Made by a program: the position numbers and the translations under genes | From: Roseiarcus sp963780825 | Lineage (GTDB): Bacteria > Pseudomonadota > Alphaproteobacteria > Rhizobiales > Beijerinckiaceae | Length of the DNA: 64,000 nt | Direction: 5' to 3' | Assembly: GCA_963780825.1 (NCBI GenBank) | Contig: CAWADL010000014.1 | Location: 310,001 to 374,000 of the forward strand | In this document: piece by piece, positions 35,372 to 46,720 of the stretch | Layout: every line of letters starts with the position of its first letter | Position numbering within the stretch: the first letter of the stretch is position 1 | The notes under the pieces: generated by a model | The model's input: only the letters and a program-made list of their open reading frames with translations | Database searches by the model: none | What the model was told of the DNA's origin: nothing

Positions 35372-37667
35372 TTACATCCCGACCCGGCTGACGAAACTAT
35401 CGAGCACCATCTTCCGCCCGGCCCTGTCGAAGTCGACCGTCAGTTTGGCGCCATCTGTTGCCTGAATGCGGCCTGGCCCAAACTTCTGATGAAACACGCG
35501 ATCGCCGGGCCGATAGACTGAAGACTCGGCTTCTAGAACCATCGCCCTGCCCTCGATGACGCGCGGCGGCCGCCGGGCGTTGATAATCCGGCGAGCGCGC
35601 CCGCTCCTGCGCGCGCTTCCAACCCGGCGTCTCGTAGCGGCCGCCGGAAAACACCATTTCGTCGAAGCGCGAGCCGTAGCCCCAGGTGGGCGGGTCAGCG
35701 GGCTCGACGACTTCGACATGATCTTCCGGCAATTCGTCGATGAAGCGCGACGGCGGCGCCGATTGCCAGAGGCCCCGCATTTGTCGGTTGGACGCGAAAT
35801 AAATCGCCACCCGTCGCCGCGCCCGCGTGATCCCGACGTAGGCGAGCCGGCGCTCTTCCTCTAAGCCCGCCAAGCCATTCTCATCGACCGAGCGCTGGCT
35901 CGGAAAAAGCCCCTCCTCCCACCCCGGCAGGAACACGATATCGAACTCCAGGCCCTTGGCGGCGTGCAGCGTCATCAGTGTAATGCGCGGACCGGAATCG
36001 TCTCGCTCGGCGTCGGTGACCAGGGCGATGTGTTCGAGGAAAGATTCGAGCGACGGAAACTCACCCATCGAGCGCACCAGCTCCTTGAGGTTCTCCAGCC
36101 GTCCCTTCGCCTCTTCCGTGTTCTCTGCCTTCCACATGTCGATGAGGCCGCTCTCCTCAACGACCAGCCGCGCCAGCTCCTCCGGCGAAACGGCGCCGGC
36201 GCGCCCACGCCAACGCGCGAAATCCGCCAATAGAATGCGCAGAATCTGACGCGGCTTTGGCTTCAACTCGTCGGTCTCAATCATCGCGGCCGCGGCTGCG
36301 GTCAGCGAAATCGAGGCTGCGCGACCCGCGCCGTGAAGCAGCGCCAGCGTCGCGTCGCCGATGCCTCGCCGGGGCGTATTGTAGATGCGCTCGAAAGCCA
36401 GATCGTCGTCGGGCTGCGAGATGATCCTGAGATAAGCCAGCGCATCGCGGATTTCGGCGCGCTCGTAGAAGCGCGGGCCGCCGACGACGCGATAGGGCAC
36501 GCCGATCTCGATGAAGCGCTCTTCGAACTCGCGCATCTGGAAGGAAGCGCGCACCAGGATCGCCATATCCGCGAGCGAGGCGCCGTTGCGTTGTTCGGAT
36601 TCAATTTCGTCGCCGATCTCGCGCGCTTCCTCACGGCTGTCGTGCACGCCGCGCACGCTCGGTTTCGCGCCTTCCTCAGCGCCAGTGAACAACGTCTTTC
36701 CGAGGCGCTTGCGGTTGTGCGCGATGAGGCCAGAGGCGACGGCTAGGATATGGCCGGTTGAGCGGTAGTTCTGTTCCAGCTTGATCACGACCGCGTCTGG
36801 GAAGTCGCGCTCGAAGCCGAGAATGTTCTCTACCTCCGCGCCGCGCCAACCGTAGATTGACTGGTCATCGTCACCGACGCAGCAGAGATTGCGCCGCTTC
36901 TGCGCGAGCAGTCTGAGCCAGAGATATTGAACGACGTTGGTGTCCTGATATTCGTCAACGAGGATGTAGCGAAATCGCTCCTGATATTTTTCAAGAACGT
37001 CGGCGTTCTCACGGAACAGCCGCAACGATTCAAGCAGGAGGTCGCCGAAGTCGACGGCGTTCAGCGTCTTCAGGCGCTCCTGATACGCCTTGTAAAGCTT
37101 TGCGCCGGCGCCGTTGGCGAACGCGCCCGCCTCGCGAGGACCGACGTCGGCAGCGCTCACGCCACGGTTCTTCCAATCATCGATCGCATTGGCGAGCGCC
37201 CGCGCCGGCCAGCGCTTCTCATCGATGTTCTCGGCTTTCAGGATTTGCTTGAGGAGACGCAGTTGATCGTCGGTGTCGAGGATGGTGAAGTTCGGCCTCA
37301 GTCCGACGAGCTCGGCGTGACGGCGCAACAGTTTGGCGCCGATCGAATGGAACGTGCCCATCCACGGCAGGCCGTCGTGCAAACCAGTGAGCACCTCAAT
37401 GCGCTCGCGCATCTCGCGCGCGGCTTTGTTGGTGAACGTAACGGCAAGCAGCTCTTGCCCCCGGGCGCGGCCCATCGCGAGCAGATGCGCGATTCGCGTC
37501 GTCAGTACGCGGGTCTTGCCGACCCCGGCGCCCGCAAGTACGAGCACCGGGCCGTCAAGCGTCTCGACGGCGCGGCGTTGCTCGGGATTGAGAGACACCA
37601 GATAGGGCGCGCCGACAGGCGCGCGCGCGCGTTCTGAGAGGGAGCGCTTCGGACTTTCCGCGGACAT
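35372..37667 (-). CDS. uvrD: ATP-dependent DNA helicase UvrD/PcrA, frameshifted near C-terminus
   Basis: Superfamily 1 helicase of about 765 residues for nucleotide-excision and mismatch repair. Motif I is LAGAGVGKTRVLTTRIAHL (Val in place of the usual Ser in GAGSGKT), motif II DEYQDT, motif III GDDDQSIYGWRGA, motif IV LEQNYRST, motif V TLHAAKGLEFDIV and motif VI VGITRARRRV. The frame shifts near 35590; the corrected end RPPRVIEGRAMVLEA through FHQKFGPGRI is the usual PcrA tail domain and ends at 35372. The uncorrected frame runs on to 35397 as nonsense. Confidence 0.93.
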
Positions 37668-37730
37668 GCCCCTACATGCGCTGATCCGCCGTCGGGTGCA
37701 ACCTTCACGGGCGTAATCCCCGGATTTTGC

Positions 37731-38714
37731 TCAGTTCCAGTGATTGATCTGAATGATCGCGGGGGTAAGAATCGCGCAGAACAATCCCGGCAGAAAGAAG
37801 ACGATCATGGGCACTGTCAACGACGGCGGCAAGGCTGCGGCCTTCTTTTCCGCGGCGTTCAACCGCATTTCGCGGCTTTCCTGTGCAAGCACGCGCAACG
37901 CCGCGCCGAGCGGGGTGCCGTATTTCTCCGACTGGATCAGCACGGTCGTCAATTGCTTGATCGAATCGAGGCCGGTGCGCCCCGTCAAGATTGTCGAACG
38001 CCATGCGCCGGTTCTCCAGGAACGACATTTCCGCGGCGAGCAGCGACATTTCCTCGGCGAGCTCCAGGCTCTCGTTGCCGATTTCTTGTCTGACCTTGCG
38101 AACCGCATGCTCGATCGACATGCCGGATTCCGCGCAAATGATCAGCAAGTCCACCATATTCGGGTAGGCGCGGTTCATCACTTTCTGACGCTTTTTTATC
38201 TTGTTGCCTAGAAATAGTTCCGGCGCCTTGATGCCGAGATAGGCGGCGGCGACGCGAGGCAAGGATCTTCAGCATGAAGCGACCATTGCAGGTTGGCGAT
38301 GAAGAACAGATAGACCAAGGCAAACAGGAAGAAGCCGATCGGCGCCGCCAAGCGGTAGAACAGGAACGCGTTCTCGGCGCCCTGGCCGCGGTAGCCGGCC
38401 ATGGCGAGCTTCATTTTCGCGGTGTCGGTGTTGAGCCAGGAATCGAGGTTCAGCGCATCGACGATCTGCTTGGAGAGGCCGCCCGACTTGTAGCGCAAGG
38501 TGAGTTTGGGTTGATTGGCCGTGGCCATCCGCTCGCGTTCGCGCATGCGGATGCGCTCGCGCTCGGTGCTGACCGCCTTGATGCGGCGGGACATGTCGTC
38601 CTTCTGCAGCATCGGCAGGAACGCGAGCAACACCGTGGTCGCGCAGCCGAGCGAGACGAGCAGCGTCACCAGGAAGCTTGGATCGCCAACCTTGGCGAGA
38701 ATCTGGTCCATCAT
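37731..38714 (-). CDS. tadC: Tad pilus inner-membrane protein TadC, frameshifted
   Basis: Second type II secretion F-domain platform protein of the Tad pilus. The corrected protein is about 327 residues: an N-terminal membrane helix (VTLLVSLGCATTVLLAFLP), the charged RERERM stretch, a membrane pair near FYRLAAPIGFFLFALVYLF, the conserved block MVDLLIICAESGMSIEHAV, and C-terminal helices ending HWN. Frame changes near 38265 and 37985, each +1. It is the last gene of the pilus operon, 63 bp from uvrD. Confidence 0.88.
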
Positions 38715-38727
38715 GGCGGAACGATCC

Positions 38728-39685
38728 TCAGAAGTCGAAGTTGATCATCTTCTTCATCATCGCCCCGCCGATCGCCATCCAGCAAAGACCGATGATGGTG
38801 ACGATGCGGCCGTGGCTCGTGGAGAAGAGCAGGACCATGTATTTGGGCGAGGTCATATAGAGCGCGCCCGAAACCAGAAACGGCACTGCGCCAATGATCG
38901 CCGCCGAGGCGAGCGCCTCCATCGACATGGCGCCGATCTTGGCCCGCATCTGCTTGCGATCGCGAACCGTCTTCGAGAGGTTGGCGATCGCCTCCGAGAG
39001 ATTGCCGCCGGCCTTGGACTGGATTTCGATGACGATGGCGAAGAAGTTGGTCTCGGTCGCCGGCACGCGCAGCGCCATTTTCGCCAGCGCCTCGGGAACA
39101 GAGATGCCGAGCGCCTGCTGTTCGACGACGCGGCGGAATTCCGAGCGCACCGGCTCGTTGGCTTCGTTGGCGATGATGCGCAGCGTGTCGTTGACCGGCA
39201 GGCCGGCGCGAACGCCGCGAACGATGATGTCGAGCGCCGCCGGTAGCGCGTCGATGAATTTTTTGATGCGACGCGTGCGCATGCGCGACAGCACGAGGTT
39301 CGGCATGCCGACGATAATGGTGATTGCGACCAGGCCGCCGACGATCGGGTTCTCGGATTTGAAATAAGCAAGCCCGCCCGCGACCAGGCCGACGCCCGCA
39401 AACATCATCAGGAATTGGCCCTTGCGCATCGAAAGGCCGGCCTGCTCGATGCGGGTTTGCAGATCGGCCGTTCGTCGCTTCGTCTTTCTTCTCGAGCTCG
39501 GCAAGGCTGTCGGCAATCTGCTTCTTCTTCGCCGTTCGATTGGCCTCTGCGTTGGCGGCTTTTCGGGTCGGCTTGGTGAGCGCCTGCCGGCGCTTCTCGG
39601 CGGCGCCGTCGCCGCCCAGGAAGGCAAGCGCCAAGCCGCCAATCGCAAACCCGGCGAGAATAGCGAAGAGAAGTGCGGTGTTCAT
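38728..39685 (-). CDS. tadB: Tad pilus inner-membrane protein TadB, frameshifted
   Basis: About 318 residues. It has an N-terminal membrane helix (LLFAILAGFAIGGLALAFLG), a Lys/Arg-rich cytoplasmic stretch, then the F-domain with KFIDALPAALDIIVRGVRAG, the block PVRSEFRRVVEQQ and TNFFAIVIEIQSKAGGNLSE, and two C-terminal helices. The frame breaks once near 39470 in the charged linker. It forms the assembly platform together with TadC under the CpaF ATPase. Confidence 0.9.
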
Positions 39686-39701
39686 GGTTGCCAACTCGAC
39701 A

Positions 39702-41149
39702 TCAGAACGTCTCGACGTCCTTGATCTCCGCCGAATCGAGCGCCGCCGCGAGGCGCTTCTCCTCGCCGTAATAGCGCGCGCGATCCCAGAAGCGCGGGAC
39801 GTCCAATTCCGGTCGATCGATGGCGGCCCTTCAGCTTGCCCTGCGCGTCCTCGCCGACGAGCTCGTAAACAAACAAATCCTGGGTGATGATCGTGTCGCC
39901 TTCCATGCCCATCACCTCGGTGATGTGCGTGATGCGGCGCGAGCCGTCGCGCAAGCGCGCCGCCTGAACGATGACGTCGACCGAGGCGACAACCATCTCG
40001 CGGATGGTCTTGCGTCGGCAGCGAGAAGCCGCCCATGGTGATCATCGATTCAAGACGGCTCAGAGCCTCGCGGGGCGAGTTGGCGTGCAGCGTGCCCATC
40101 GAGCCGTCGTGGCCCGTGTTCATCGCCTGCAACAGGTCGAACGCCTCGGGTCCGCGCACCTCGCCGACGATGATGCGTTCAGGACGCATGCGCAGGCAGT
40201 TCTTGACGAGATCGCGCATGGTGATCTGGCCGACGCCTTCGAGGTTGGGCGGCCGGGTTTCGAGGCGGACGACGTGCGGCTGCTGCAGTTGCAGTTCGGC
40301 CGCGTCCTCGCAGGTGATGACGCGCTCGCCGACGTCGATGTAGTTGGTCAGGCAGTTCAGCAGCGTCGTCTTGCCCGAGCCGGTGCCGCCGGAGATGACG
40401 ATGTTGCAGCGGACGCGGCCGATGATCTTCAGGATCTCCGCGCCCGGCGGGCGAAATCGCGCCGAACCGCACGCAGCTGATCGAGCGTCAGCTTGTCCTT
40501 CTTGAATTTACGAATGGTGAGCGCGGCGCCGTCGATGGCGAGCGGCGGCGCGATGACGTTGACGCGGGAGCCGTCGAGCAGACGCGCGTCGCAGATCGGC
40601 GAGGCTTCGTCGACGCGCCGGCCGACCTGGCTGACGATGCGCTGGCAGATGTTCATCAGCTGCGCGTTGTCGCGGAAGCGGATGTTGGTGAGCTGGATCT
40701 TGCCGCCGACTTCGATGAAGGTGCGGGTCGGGCCGTTGACCATGATGTCGGCGATGTCGTCGCGCGCCAGCAGCGGCTCCAGCGGGCCGAAACCGAGCAC
40801 GTCGTTGCAGATGTCGTCGAGCAGGTCTTCCTGCTCGGCGATCGACAGCACCAGGTTCTTGATCGTGACGATTTCGTGGACGATGTCGCGGATTTCCTCG
40901 CGCGCGCGTTTCCTGATCGAGCTTGGAGAGCGCGGAGAGATCGATCGCCTCGATCAGCGCGCTGAAGATCATCGATTTGGTCTGGAAGTAGCTCTCGGGA
41001 CGCTGCTCGGCGACGCGCGCGACATTCGACGAGCTGCGACGATACCGCCGGCGGAGCGACGAACGCGGCGCCTCGATGCTGGCCGGCGCGGCGGTGGGCG
41101 CCGGCGCTGAGCTGACGCTGACCCCGGGGTTGGCGCGCTTACCAAACAT
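39702..41149 (-). CDS. cpaF: Tad pilus assembly ATPase CpaF/TadA, four frameshifts
   Basis: Hexameric secretion ATPase powering Flp pilus assembly. Visible blocks are the N-terminal GPLEPLLARDDIADIMVNG, ICDARLLDGSRVNVIAPPLA, Walker A SGGTGSGKTTLLN, ITCEDAAELQL, MRPERIIVGEVRGPEAFDLL (Walker B region) and GHDGSMGTLHANSPREAL. The corrected end is DSAEIKDVETF. Frames change near 40912, 40448, 40015 and 39828, all consistent with +1 insertions. Spacing to tadB is 16 bp, so they share a transcript. Confidence 0.92.
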
Positions 41150-41182
41150 GATCGAATATCCCCATCGCGAACATTTCGGCGA

Positions 41183-42480
41183 TTACGCGACGGTCGAGAC
41201 CGTCACGCCTTCTTCGACAACTTGGAGAAGAACGGATCGAACAGATCCGCGCTTCATTTTCTTCACCTCGCCGCGACCCGCGATGAGGTTCGCCAGATTT
41301 CCGAACGTCTCCGCGTTCTTGCCCTTCGGCTCGACCTCCGCGATCATCTGGCCGTTGTTGGCCGCCGAGCCGAACAGCTTGGCGTCGTGCGGGATCACGC
41401 AGGTCGGCTCGATCTCGATCGTCTTGGTGAAATCCGCGACCGGGATTTCGGGACGCTTGGGCACGCCGACGTTGTTCAGGATCAGCCGCGGCGGATGATC
41501 GTGCGGCCGCGCGGTCTTGATGTTGTCGATGATGTTCTTGGCGTTGCGCAGGTTGGCGAGGTCCGGCTGCGCCACGACGATGACCTCGTCGGCGCGCGAC
41601 CAGCATGCGGCGCGTCCAGGCGTCCAGACGTGCGGCATGTCGAGGACGATCCAGGGCGTCGAGGCGCGCACCGTGTCGACCAGCGAATCGAACGCGGTCT
41701 CGCGAGAAGTCGTAGAGCCGGTCGAGCATCGCCGGGGCGGCGAGCAGGCTGCAGGTTATCGCCGCACTTCGACAGCAGGCGGTCGACCAGGGTGGCGTCG
41801 ACGCGATCGGGCGCGAACACCGCTTCGGCGATGCCCTGCGGCGGGTCCTGGTTGAAGTCGAGGCCGGCGGTGCCGAAGCCGAGGTCGAGGTCGGCGATGA
41901 CGGTCGGCCTGTCGAGCGCCGGTCGCGAGATGCCAGGCGATATTGTGCGCGATCGTCGAGGCGCCGACGCCGCCCTTGGCGCCGACGACGGCGATCACGC
42001 GGCCGACCGGCTTGGCGCCCGGCGCGCGGAACAGATGCGAGATCGCCTGCACGAATTCGACGACGCCGAACGGCCAGACCAGATATTCGCTGACGCCGCG
42101 CGCGCATCAGCTCGCGGTAGAGCACGATGTCGTTGACCTTGCCGATGACGATGACCTTGGTGCCGGCGTCGCAGAATTGCGACGAGCTCGTCGAGCTGCT
42201 CGACCAGCGCGTCGCGGTCGCGCGGTCGCCTCGATGACGATCACGTTCGGCGTCGGCGCGTTGCGATAGGCTTCGACGGCCGCAGCGGCGCCGCCCATGT
42301 TCTGCTTGACATGGGCCTTGCTCATGCGCCGGTCGCCGATAGCCGCCTGGACGACCGCCGCGACCTCAGGCGATTCGCAGAACGCCTGGATCGAAATTCG
42401 CGGAACCGGATCGATCTGGGCGATCGGCGTCGTCGCCTGCGCGTTGACGGAGAGGGTTCTTCCATAAGCTGCGCGCGCAT
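41183..42480 (-). CDS. cpaE: Pilus assembly protein CpaE (ParA/MinD-like), many frameshifts
   Basis: An N-terminal receiver-like region (ISIQAFCESPEVAAVVQAA, NVIVIEAT) is followed by a ParA/MinD-type ATPase with deviant Walker A VVGAKGGVGASTIAHNIAW, then DLDLGFGTAGLDFNQDPP, VVAQPDLANLRNAKNIID, LILNNVGVPKRPEI and a C-terminal GRGEVKKMKRGS. At least six frame changes occur between 41580 and 42480, the densest cluster in the window. The protein localises Tad machinery in Caulobacter. The start (ATG 42480, four bases from the cpaD stop) is uncertain because a shift falls within the first codons. Confidence 0.85.
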
Positions 42481-42483
42481 AAA

Positions 42484-43216
42484 TCAACCTCCGCCCACGT
42501 GGCCGATCGGCGTCGACTGCGGTCTTCCAGTCGGTGCCCGGATCGTGTGCCCTGGCGAACGTTCTCGATCGCGCGCAGACGCATCTCCTCGTCCGGCGGC
42601 GTCGAGCGCGCGGGCTTGCACGAGATCGCGCGGATCGTCGATCTGGGCCGCGAGCGCCGATTGCGTCGCGCAGCCGAAGTTCTGGTAGCCCTCGTTCTTC
42701 CATCCCTCGATTGAGCCGCCGGACGCGAGATCCGTCGGCCACTGACCGCAGCGATCGGCGACGCGCGCTTTCAGACCCTGAAAGACGAGGCGGATCGGAC
42801 TGGCGAGCATCGGATTGTCGACGGGATAGGAGCTGACGGCCACATACCCGCAATCCGTTCGCGTAGAGCTGTCGCGCGGATCTGCACCGCGGCGCGGCGC
42901 CGTTGCCGATCGCTCGCGCGGCGTCAGGATCATGACCTCACCTGTCCCGAGTCGCGGTATGCTCGGCGAAGCCTTTGATCTTGTCGAGCGGAGAGTGCGT
43001 CCAGTCGGCCGCCGACAGGAAAAATGTCGAGCGTCGTCGCCGACTTGCCGAGGATGATCGGATGACGCTCGTGATAGTCGATCGCGACAACCGCGTCTGT
43101 CGGACGCGTATTGCATGCCGGAGAAACAGCCGGAAAGCGTCAGCGTGGCGCAGCCCAGGCACGCGCCGAGGGTGAGTACCCGGCGCAACCGTTCGAGTCT
43201 TGATGGGTTTGCTCAT
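42484..43216 (-). CDS. cpaD: Pilus assembly lipoprotein CpaD, frameshifted
   Basis: About 240 residues when corrected. The N-terminus is basic, then LTLGACLGCATLTLSGC gives a lipobox with cleavage before Cys. Later parts include LTPRERSA, CGYVAVSSYPVDNPMLASP and GCATQSALAAQIDDPRDL, which match the CpaD family (outer-membrane partner of the CpaC secretin). Frame changes lie near 43185, 43115, 43020, 42950 and 42560-42890. Individual positions are approximate. Confidence 0.82.
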
Positions 43217-43262
43217 GACGTCAACTCGCAGATGAGAATCAGAACCTAGTTTCAAGTTCGTT

Positions 43263-44773
43263 TCAGTCGGTGATGAAGCCGACCTTGCCGGAGTAATTTG
43301 GCATCGGGCGCAGGCCGCCCGAGGTCGAGTAGATGCGGTTGACGCGGCCGAGCAGCCAACCCTGGGGATCGCTGGCGTCGACGAAGTTCTGATCGGGACG
43401 CGCGACGTCCTTCGGATCGACCGCGTGGACGATGTAGGGCGTGACCACGATCAGGAGTTCGGTTTCCTGGCGCTGGTAGTCGCGCGAGCGGAACAGCGCG
43501 CCGAGAACGGGCAGGTTCATCAGGCCGGGAAGTCCGGTGATCGCCTGTGCGGATTGCGTCGAGATCAGGCCAGCCGAGACGATCGAACCGCCCGACGGCA
43601 GCTCGACTGTCGTTTCGTTCTTGCGCGTGCGGAAGCCGGGAATCGCGGTCTGCTCGATGATGATCTGCCTTCGAGTAGTCGATGTCGGTCACTTCGGTCG
43701 CGACGCGCAGCTGGATGCGGCCCTGCGACAGCACGACCGGCGTGAAGTTCAGCGTCACGCCGTAGGGCTGCTGAATGATGCTGAGCGTGCAGACGCCGCC
43801 GGAGCAGGTTTCGCCGGCGGGGATCGGGATCGTGCCGCCGGCCAGAAACTTCGCGCGTTCGCCGGAGACGGCGGTCACGGTCGGTTCGGCGAGCGTGCGC
43901 GCGACGCCCTGCCTGCTCGAAGGCTTGAGCGTCGCCGTCAGAGCTTCTCGCCCGCCAGTGTCCAACCGATGACGCCGCGTTGCCGAGCGCGCCGTTGACG
44001 CGAGCGGATTGGTGATGTTGAGCGAGGGTTCGCCGCTGCCGAAGCCGCCGGTCGCGTTGGAGCCAACGCCGGCATAGTTGACGCCGAGCTGCTTGAGGAT
44101 CTCGCGGCGGATTTCCGAGATCGTGACCCGCAGGCTGACCTGATCGAGGCCGCGGATCATCAGCGAATTGACGACTTTGCCCTTCGCTGGGCGGTGCCGC
44201 CGCGCCGCCGGCGCTCGGCCCCGCCGCCGCCGGTCGACGAGCCGATAGGAAGCCATCGGCGATGTCGAGCGCTTTCTGAGCATCGCCCGCGGAAGCGACC
44301 GAGCCGGTCAGGATGATCGAACCGCCAACGGTGCGAACGTGAATGTCGTTGTCGGGAATCGCCGCCTCGAGCAGGTCGCGATAGCTCGCCGACGTCGCGC
44401 CCGACGGAGATTTCGAGAACGCGATCTTGCGGCCATCGCCGGCGAGCGCGAAAATCGTGGTCTGGCCGGCTTCGAGCGTCGAGATATAGAGACGGCGCGC
44501 CGAGCGGACGATCGCGTTGGCGATCTTGGGATCGCCAACGAATATTTCCTGCGCGTCCTCCGGCAGATCGACAATCATCGAGCGGCCGACTCCAAGTTGC
44601 AGGCTCTTTACCGCGCCGCGCTCGACCGAGATCGAGGAGGGCGGTATCGGATCGCCGGCGTGGACCGGGAGCGAGCCGACCAACGCGCCCGCGAACACCA
44701 GCGCCGCGAAGCCTTTCCGCCAGGAGCCCAAGCTTTTGCTGGTCGAGCGCGTGTTCTTGAAGATCGATGTCAT
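43263..44773 (-). CDS. cpaC: Tad secretin CpaC/RcpA, frameshifted
   Basis: Outer-membrane secretin of about 500 residues. It has a signal peptide (GFAALVFAGALVGSLPVHA), a pilotin/N0-type start SISVERGAVKSLQLGVGRS, a BON-type segment RTVGGSIILTGSVASAGDA, then the secretin domain with VSLRVTISEIRREILKQLG, FLAGGTIPIPAGE, GVTLNFTPVVLSQGRIQL and LPVLGALFRSRDYQRQETEL ending VTPYIVHAV. Frame changes lie near 44240, 43970, 43920 and 43672. It forms the pore through which the Flp pilus leaves. Confidence 0.9.
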
Positions 44774-44784
44774 GGCCTGTCCTC

Positions 44785-45598
44785 TCACCGCGTCGCCTGT
44801 TGCGCCGCGCCGTAACGCACGATCGTCAGGGCGGTAGACTTCTCTTCGCCGACTCCGGCGAGGGTTTCGGTGCCGCCGCCGCTGTCGACGAGGCTGCGGA
44901 GGACCAGATGCAGGGCTGAACCGTTGGCGTGCTGGGCGAGCACGATGAGCTGGGCCTGCTTCGGGTCGAGTTCGAGAGTTGCGTTGCCGCCGACCACGAC
45001 CTTCTTGCCGTTTTCCTCCTGCACGTTCTGGCCGATCGCCAGCACGCGGACGTTGCTGAGCAGCGCCTGGCTGGCGATCACCTCCATGCCGCGCGCCTTG
45101 GTCGCATCGTCGTCGCGATAGACGCGGACGACGTCGACCCGGTCGTTCGGCAGGATGAAGCCGCCGGCCGACGAATCGCCGCAGTTGTCGATCTTGATCG
45201 CCACCGCGCGCATGCCGGTCGGCAGAATCGCCGCCATGTAGCTGCCGATGCCGGCCTTTACGAGTTTGTCTCTGCGAATCGGCTCGCCGCGCAGAAACGC
45301 ATCGCGCGTCATCGTTTCCTTGAATTCCGTGCCAAGATCGCCGACCGCGCTCTTGACGATCATCAGGTCGGAAATCGCGTCCTTCGGCCACTCCTGCCAC
45401 GAGACCAGCGTCTCATTGAATACGCTGCCCATCGGAATATCTTGCGCCGCGACGAGCACCTGGTCGGTGGACAGCTTCGGCGGCGCCGACGACGACGGTG
45501 GGCTTGTGCTGCGAGCCCAGATAATTGTTGAAGACGAAATAGGCGCCGCCGAACGCGATCGCAGAGACGCCCAATACGATGATCTGTAACCTGTTCAT
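44785..45598 (-). CDS. cpaB: Pilus assembly protein CpaB/RcpC, frameshifted
   Basis: About 270 residues. It has an N-terminal membrane anchor (LQIIVLGVSAIAFGGAYFVF), then a SAF-type domain VLVAAQDIPMGSVFNETLV and a C-terminal half with GMRAVAIKIDNCGDSSAGGF, LPNDRVDVVRVYRD and ATLELDPKQAQLIVLAQ. The frame changes near 45490, joining KPTVVV to the SAF domain after one base is removed. It is the first gene of the cpaB-tadC transcript and lies 11 bp from cpaC. Confidence 0.9.
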
Positions 45599-45744
45599 GG
45601 ACTTCGGGCCCTGATGGCGCACGCTTGCGTCGCCTCGGCCCTATGGTGATGTGCAATCGTCAAATTACGGTTAATCAGCCGTATCCAAACGATTGCAGTT
45701 TCCTGAACAATCAAGGTTAACGAAAAATAAACGCGGGGAGGCGA

Positions 45745-46043
45745 TGTTAGCGCCTCTAGATGTCGAGGCTAAGAGCGATTGATCAACCCGATCAGCGTCA
45801 TAGCCGGCCTTGTCCACGCCACCCACGTCGTGAAGGGCAGCGTCGATGTCAGACTCGAACCATTTCGTTTGCAGCCGCCTGCGCTAGGTTCTGAAACCTG
45901 TGATGCGCACTTCGACGTGGATGCCGCAGCCGAAGCAGATCTCCGGCGCCTGTAGCCGCCGCGGACGCCAGTCCGCGGGGGTCAAGAGATCGAGGCTTGC
46001 CAAGCAGATCGCGGAGAGACCGCGATCTGGAGATCGCAACTAC
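45745..46043. repeat. Repeat-filled gap between cpaA and cpaB
   Basis: This 459-bp gap (45599-46057) splits the pilus locus and holds no gene. At 45748-45778 is TTAGCGCCTC...GGCTAAGAGCG, resembling the GCGCTAA outer arms. At about 45799-45930 is a degraded GTCATGGCCGG core (GTCATAGCCGGCCTTGTCC ... GACGTGGATGCC). At 45950-46043 is a TGTAGCCG-family copy (CTGTAGCCGC ... GGAGATCGCAACTAC). The AT-rich stretch 45655-45740 next to cpaB is the likely promoter region for cpaB. Confidence 0.65.
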
Positions 46044-46057
46044 CGCGTGCCCGGCGC

Positions 46058-46576
46058 TCAGCGCGCGCCGATCATGGCCCAGAATTGCGTCTCGGGGTAG
46101 ACGACCATGCCGCCCAGCGCCAGCGCAATGCCGTAGGGGATGCCAGACTTCGCGTTATGTAAGCGAGCAATCCAGCTTTGCGACGCAAGGAACGCCGGAA
46201 GCGCCACCCGCCGTGAAAAGAGAATCATGACGGTCAGCGCGCCGCCCGCCAAAGCCGACACCAGCCCGTAATCGGCGAGCGGCGTCCAGCCGAGCCACAG
46301 GGCGGTCGCCGCGGCGAGCTTGGCGTCGCCGCCGCCGATCCAGCCAAGGGTGAACAGCGTGAAGGTGAACACCAGAATCACCGCGCCACAAGCTGCGTGC
46401 AGGCCGATTTCACTGAAAGGTACGCCTACAAGCAGGGCGACCACGAAATAGCCGATCGCCAGCGCCGCCGAGAGGCGATTGGGAATCGTCATGGTAAGAA
46501 GATCCATCGCCGCGGCGGCGGCCATCACGGCCGGGAAGAATAGAAACATCAACTGATGCGGAAACGCCGACAGCAT
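46058..46576 (-). CDS. cpaA: Tad prepilin peptidase CpaA/TadV
   Basis: 172-residue membrane aspartic protease that cleaves the Flp prepilin. The two catalytic Asp are in AAMDLLTMTIPNR and LGWIGGGDAKLAAA (GxGD motif). About six membrane segments; no N-terminal methylase domain, as usual for TadV. It lies 144 bp downstream of flp behind a strong terminator, and 459 bp upstream of cpaB, so it may be expressed by read-through or from its own promoter. Confidence 0.92.
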   Translation of the reverse strand: MLSAFPHQLMFLFFPAVMAAAAAMDLLTMTIPNRLSAALAIGYFVVALLVGVPFSEIGLHAACGAVILVFTFTLFTLGWIGGGDAKLAAATALWLGWTPLADYGLVSALAGGALTVMILFSRRVALPAFLASQSWIARLHNAKSGIPYGIALALGGMVVYPETQFWAMIGAR

Positions 46577-46661
46577 GAAGTCACCAAACGGGGCTCAGGG
46601 AGGGACGTCGTTAATTCTACGGCGAAATCGTTGCAGTCGCGTTAGCGAGCCTGAGAAACGC

Positions 46662-46694
46662 AAAACGCCGGCGGAAGCGATCCGCCGGCGTTTT
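46662..46694. terminator. Strong hairpin terminator after flp
   Basis: Perfect 14-bp stem AAAACGCCGGCGGA (46662-46675), loop AGCGA, TCCGCCGGCGTTTT (46681-46694). On the minus strand the stem is followed by TTTTGCGTTT, so it fits an intrinsic terminator for the pilin transcript. It lies 27 bp past the flp stop and ahead of cpaA, allowing high pilin and lower machinery expression. Confidence 0.82.
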
Positions 46695-46720
46695 GACCTT
46701 CGCTCGGTCTTGTGCGCGGC

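Noticed and set aside
43565..45400. A single 611-codon open frame over cpaB and cpaC
   Set aside because: It is a mosaic produced by frameshifts: its first third is out-of-frame cpaB, and only the middle is real CpaC.
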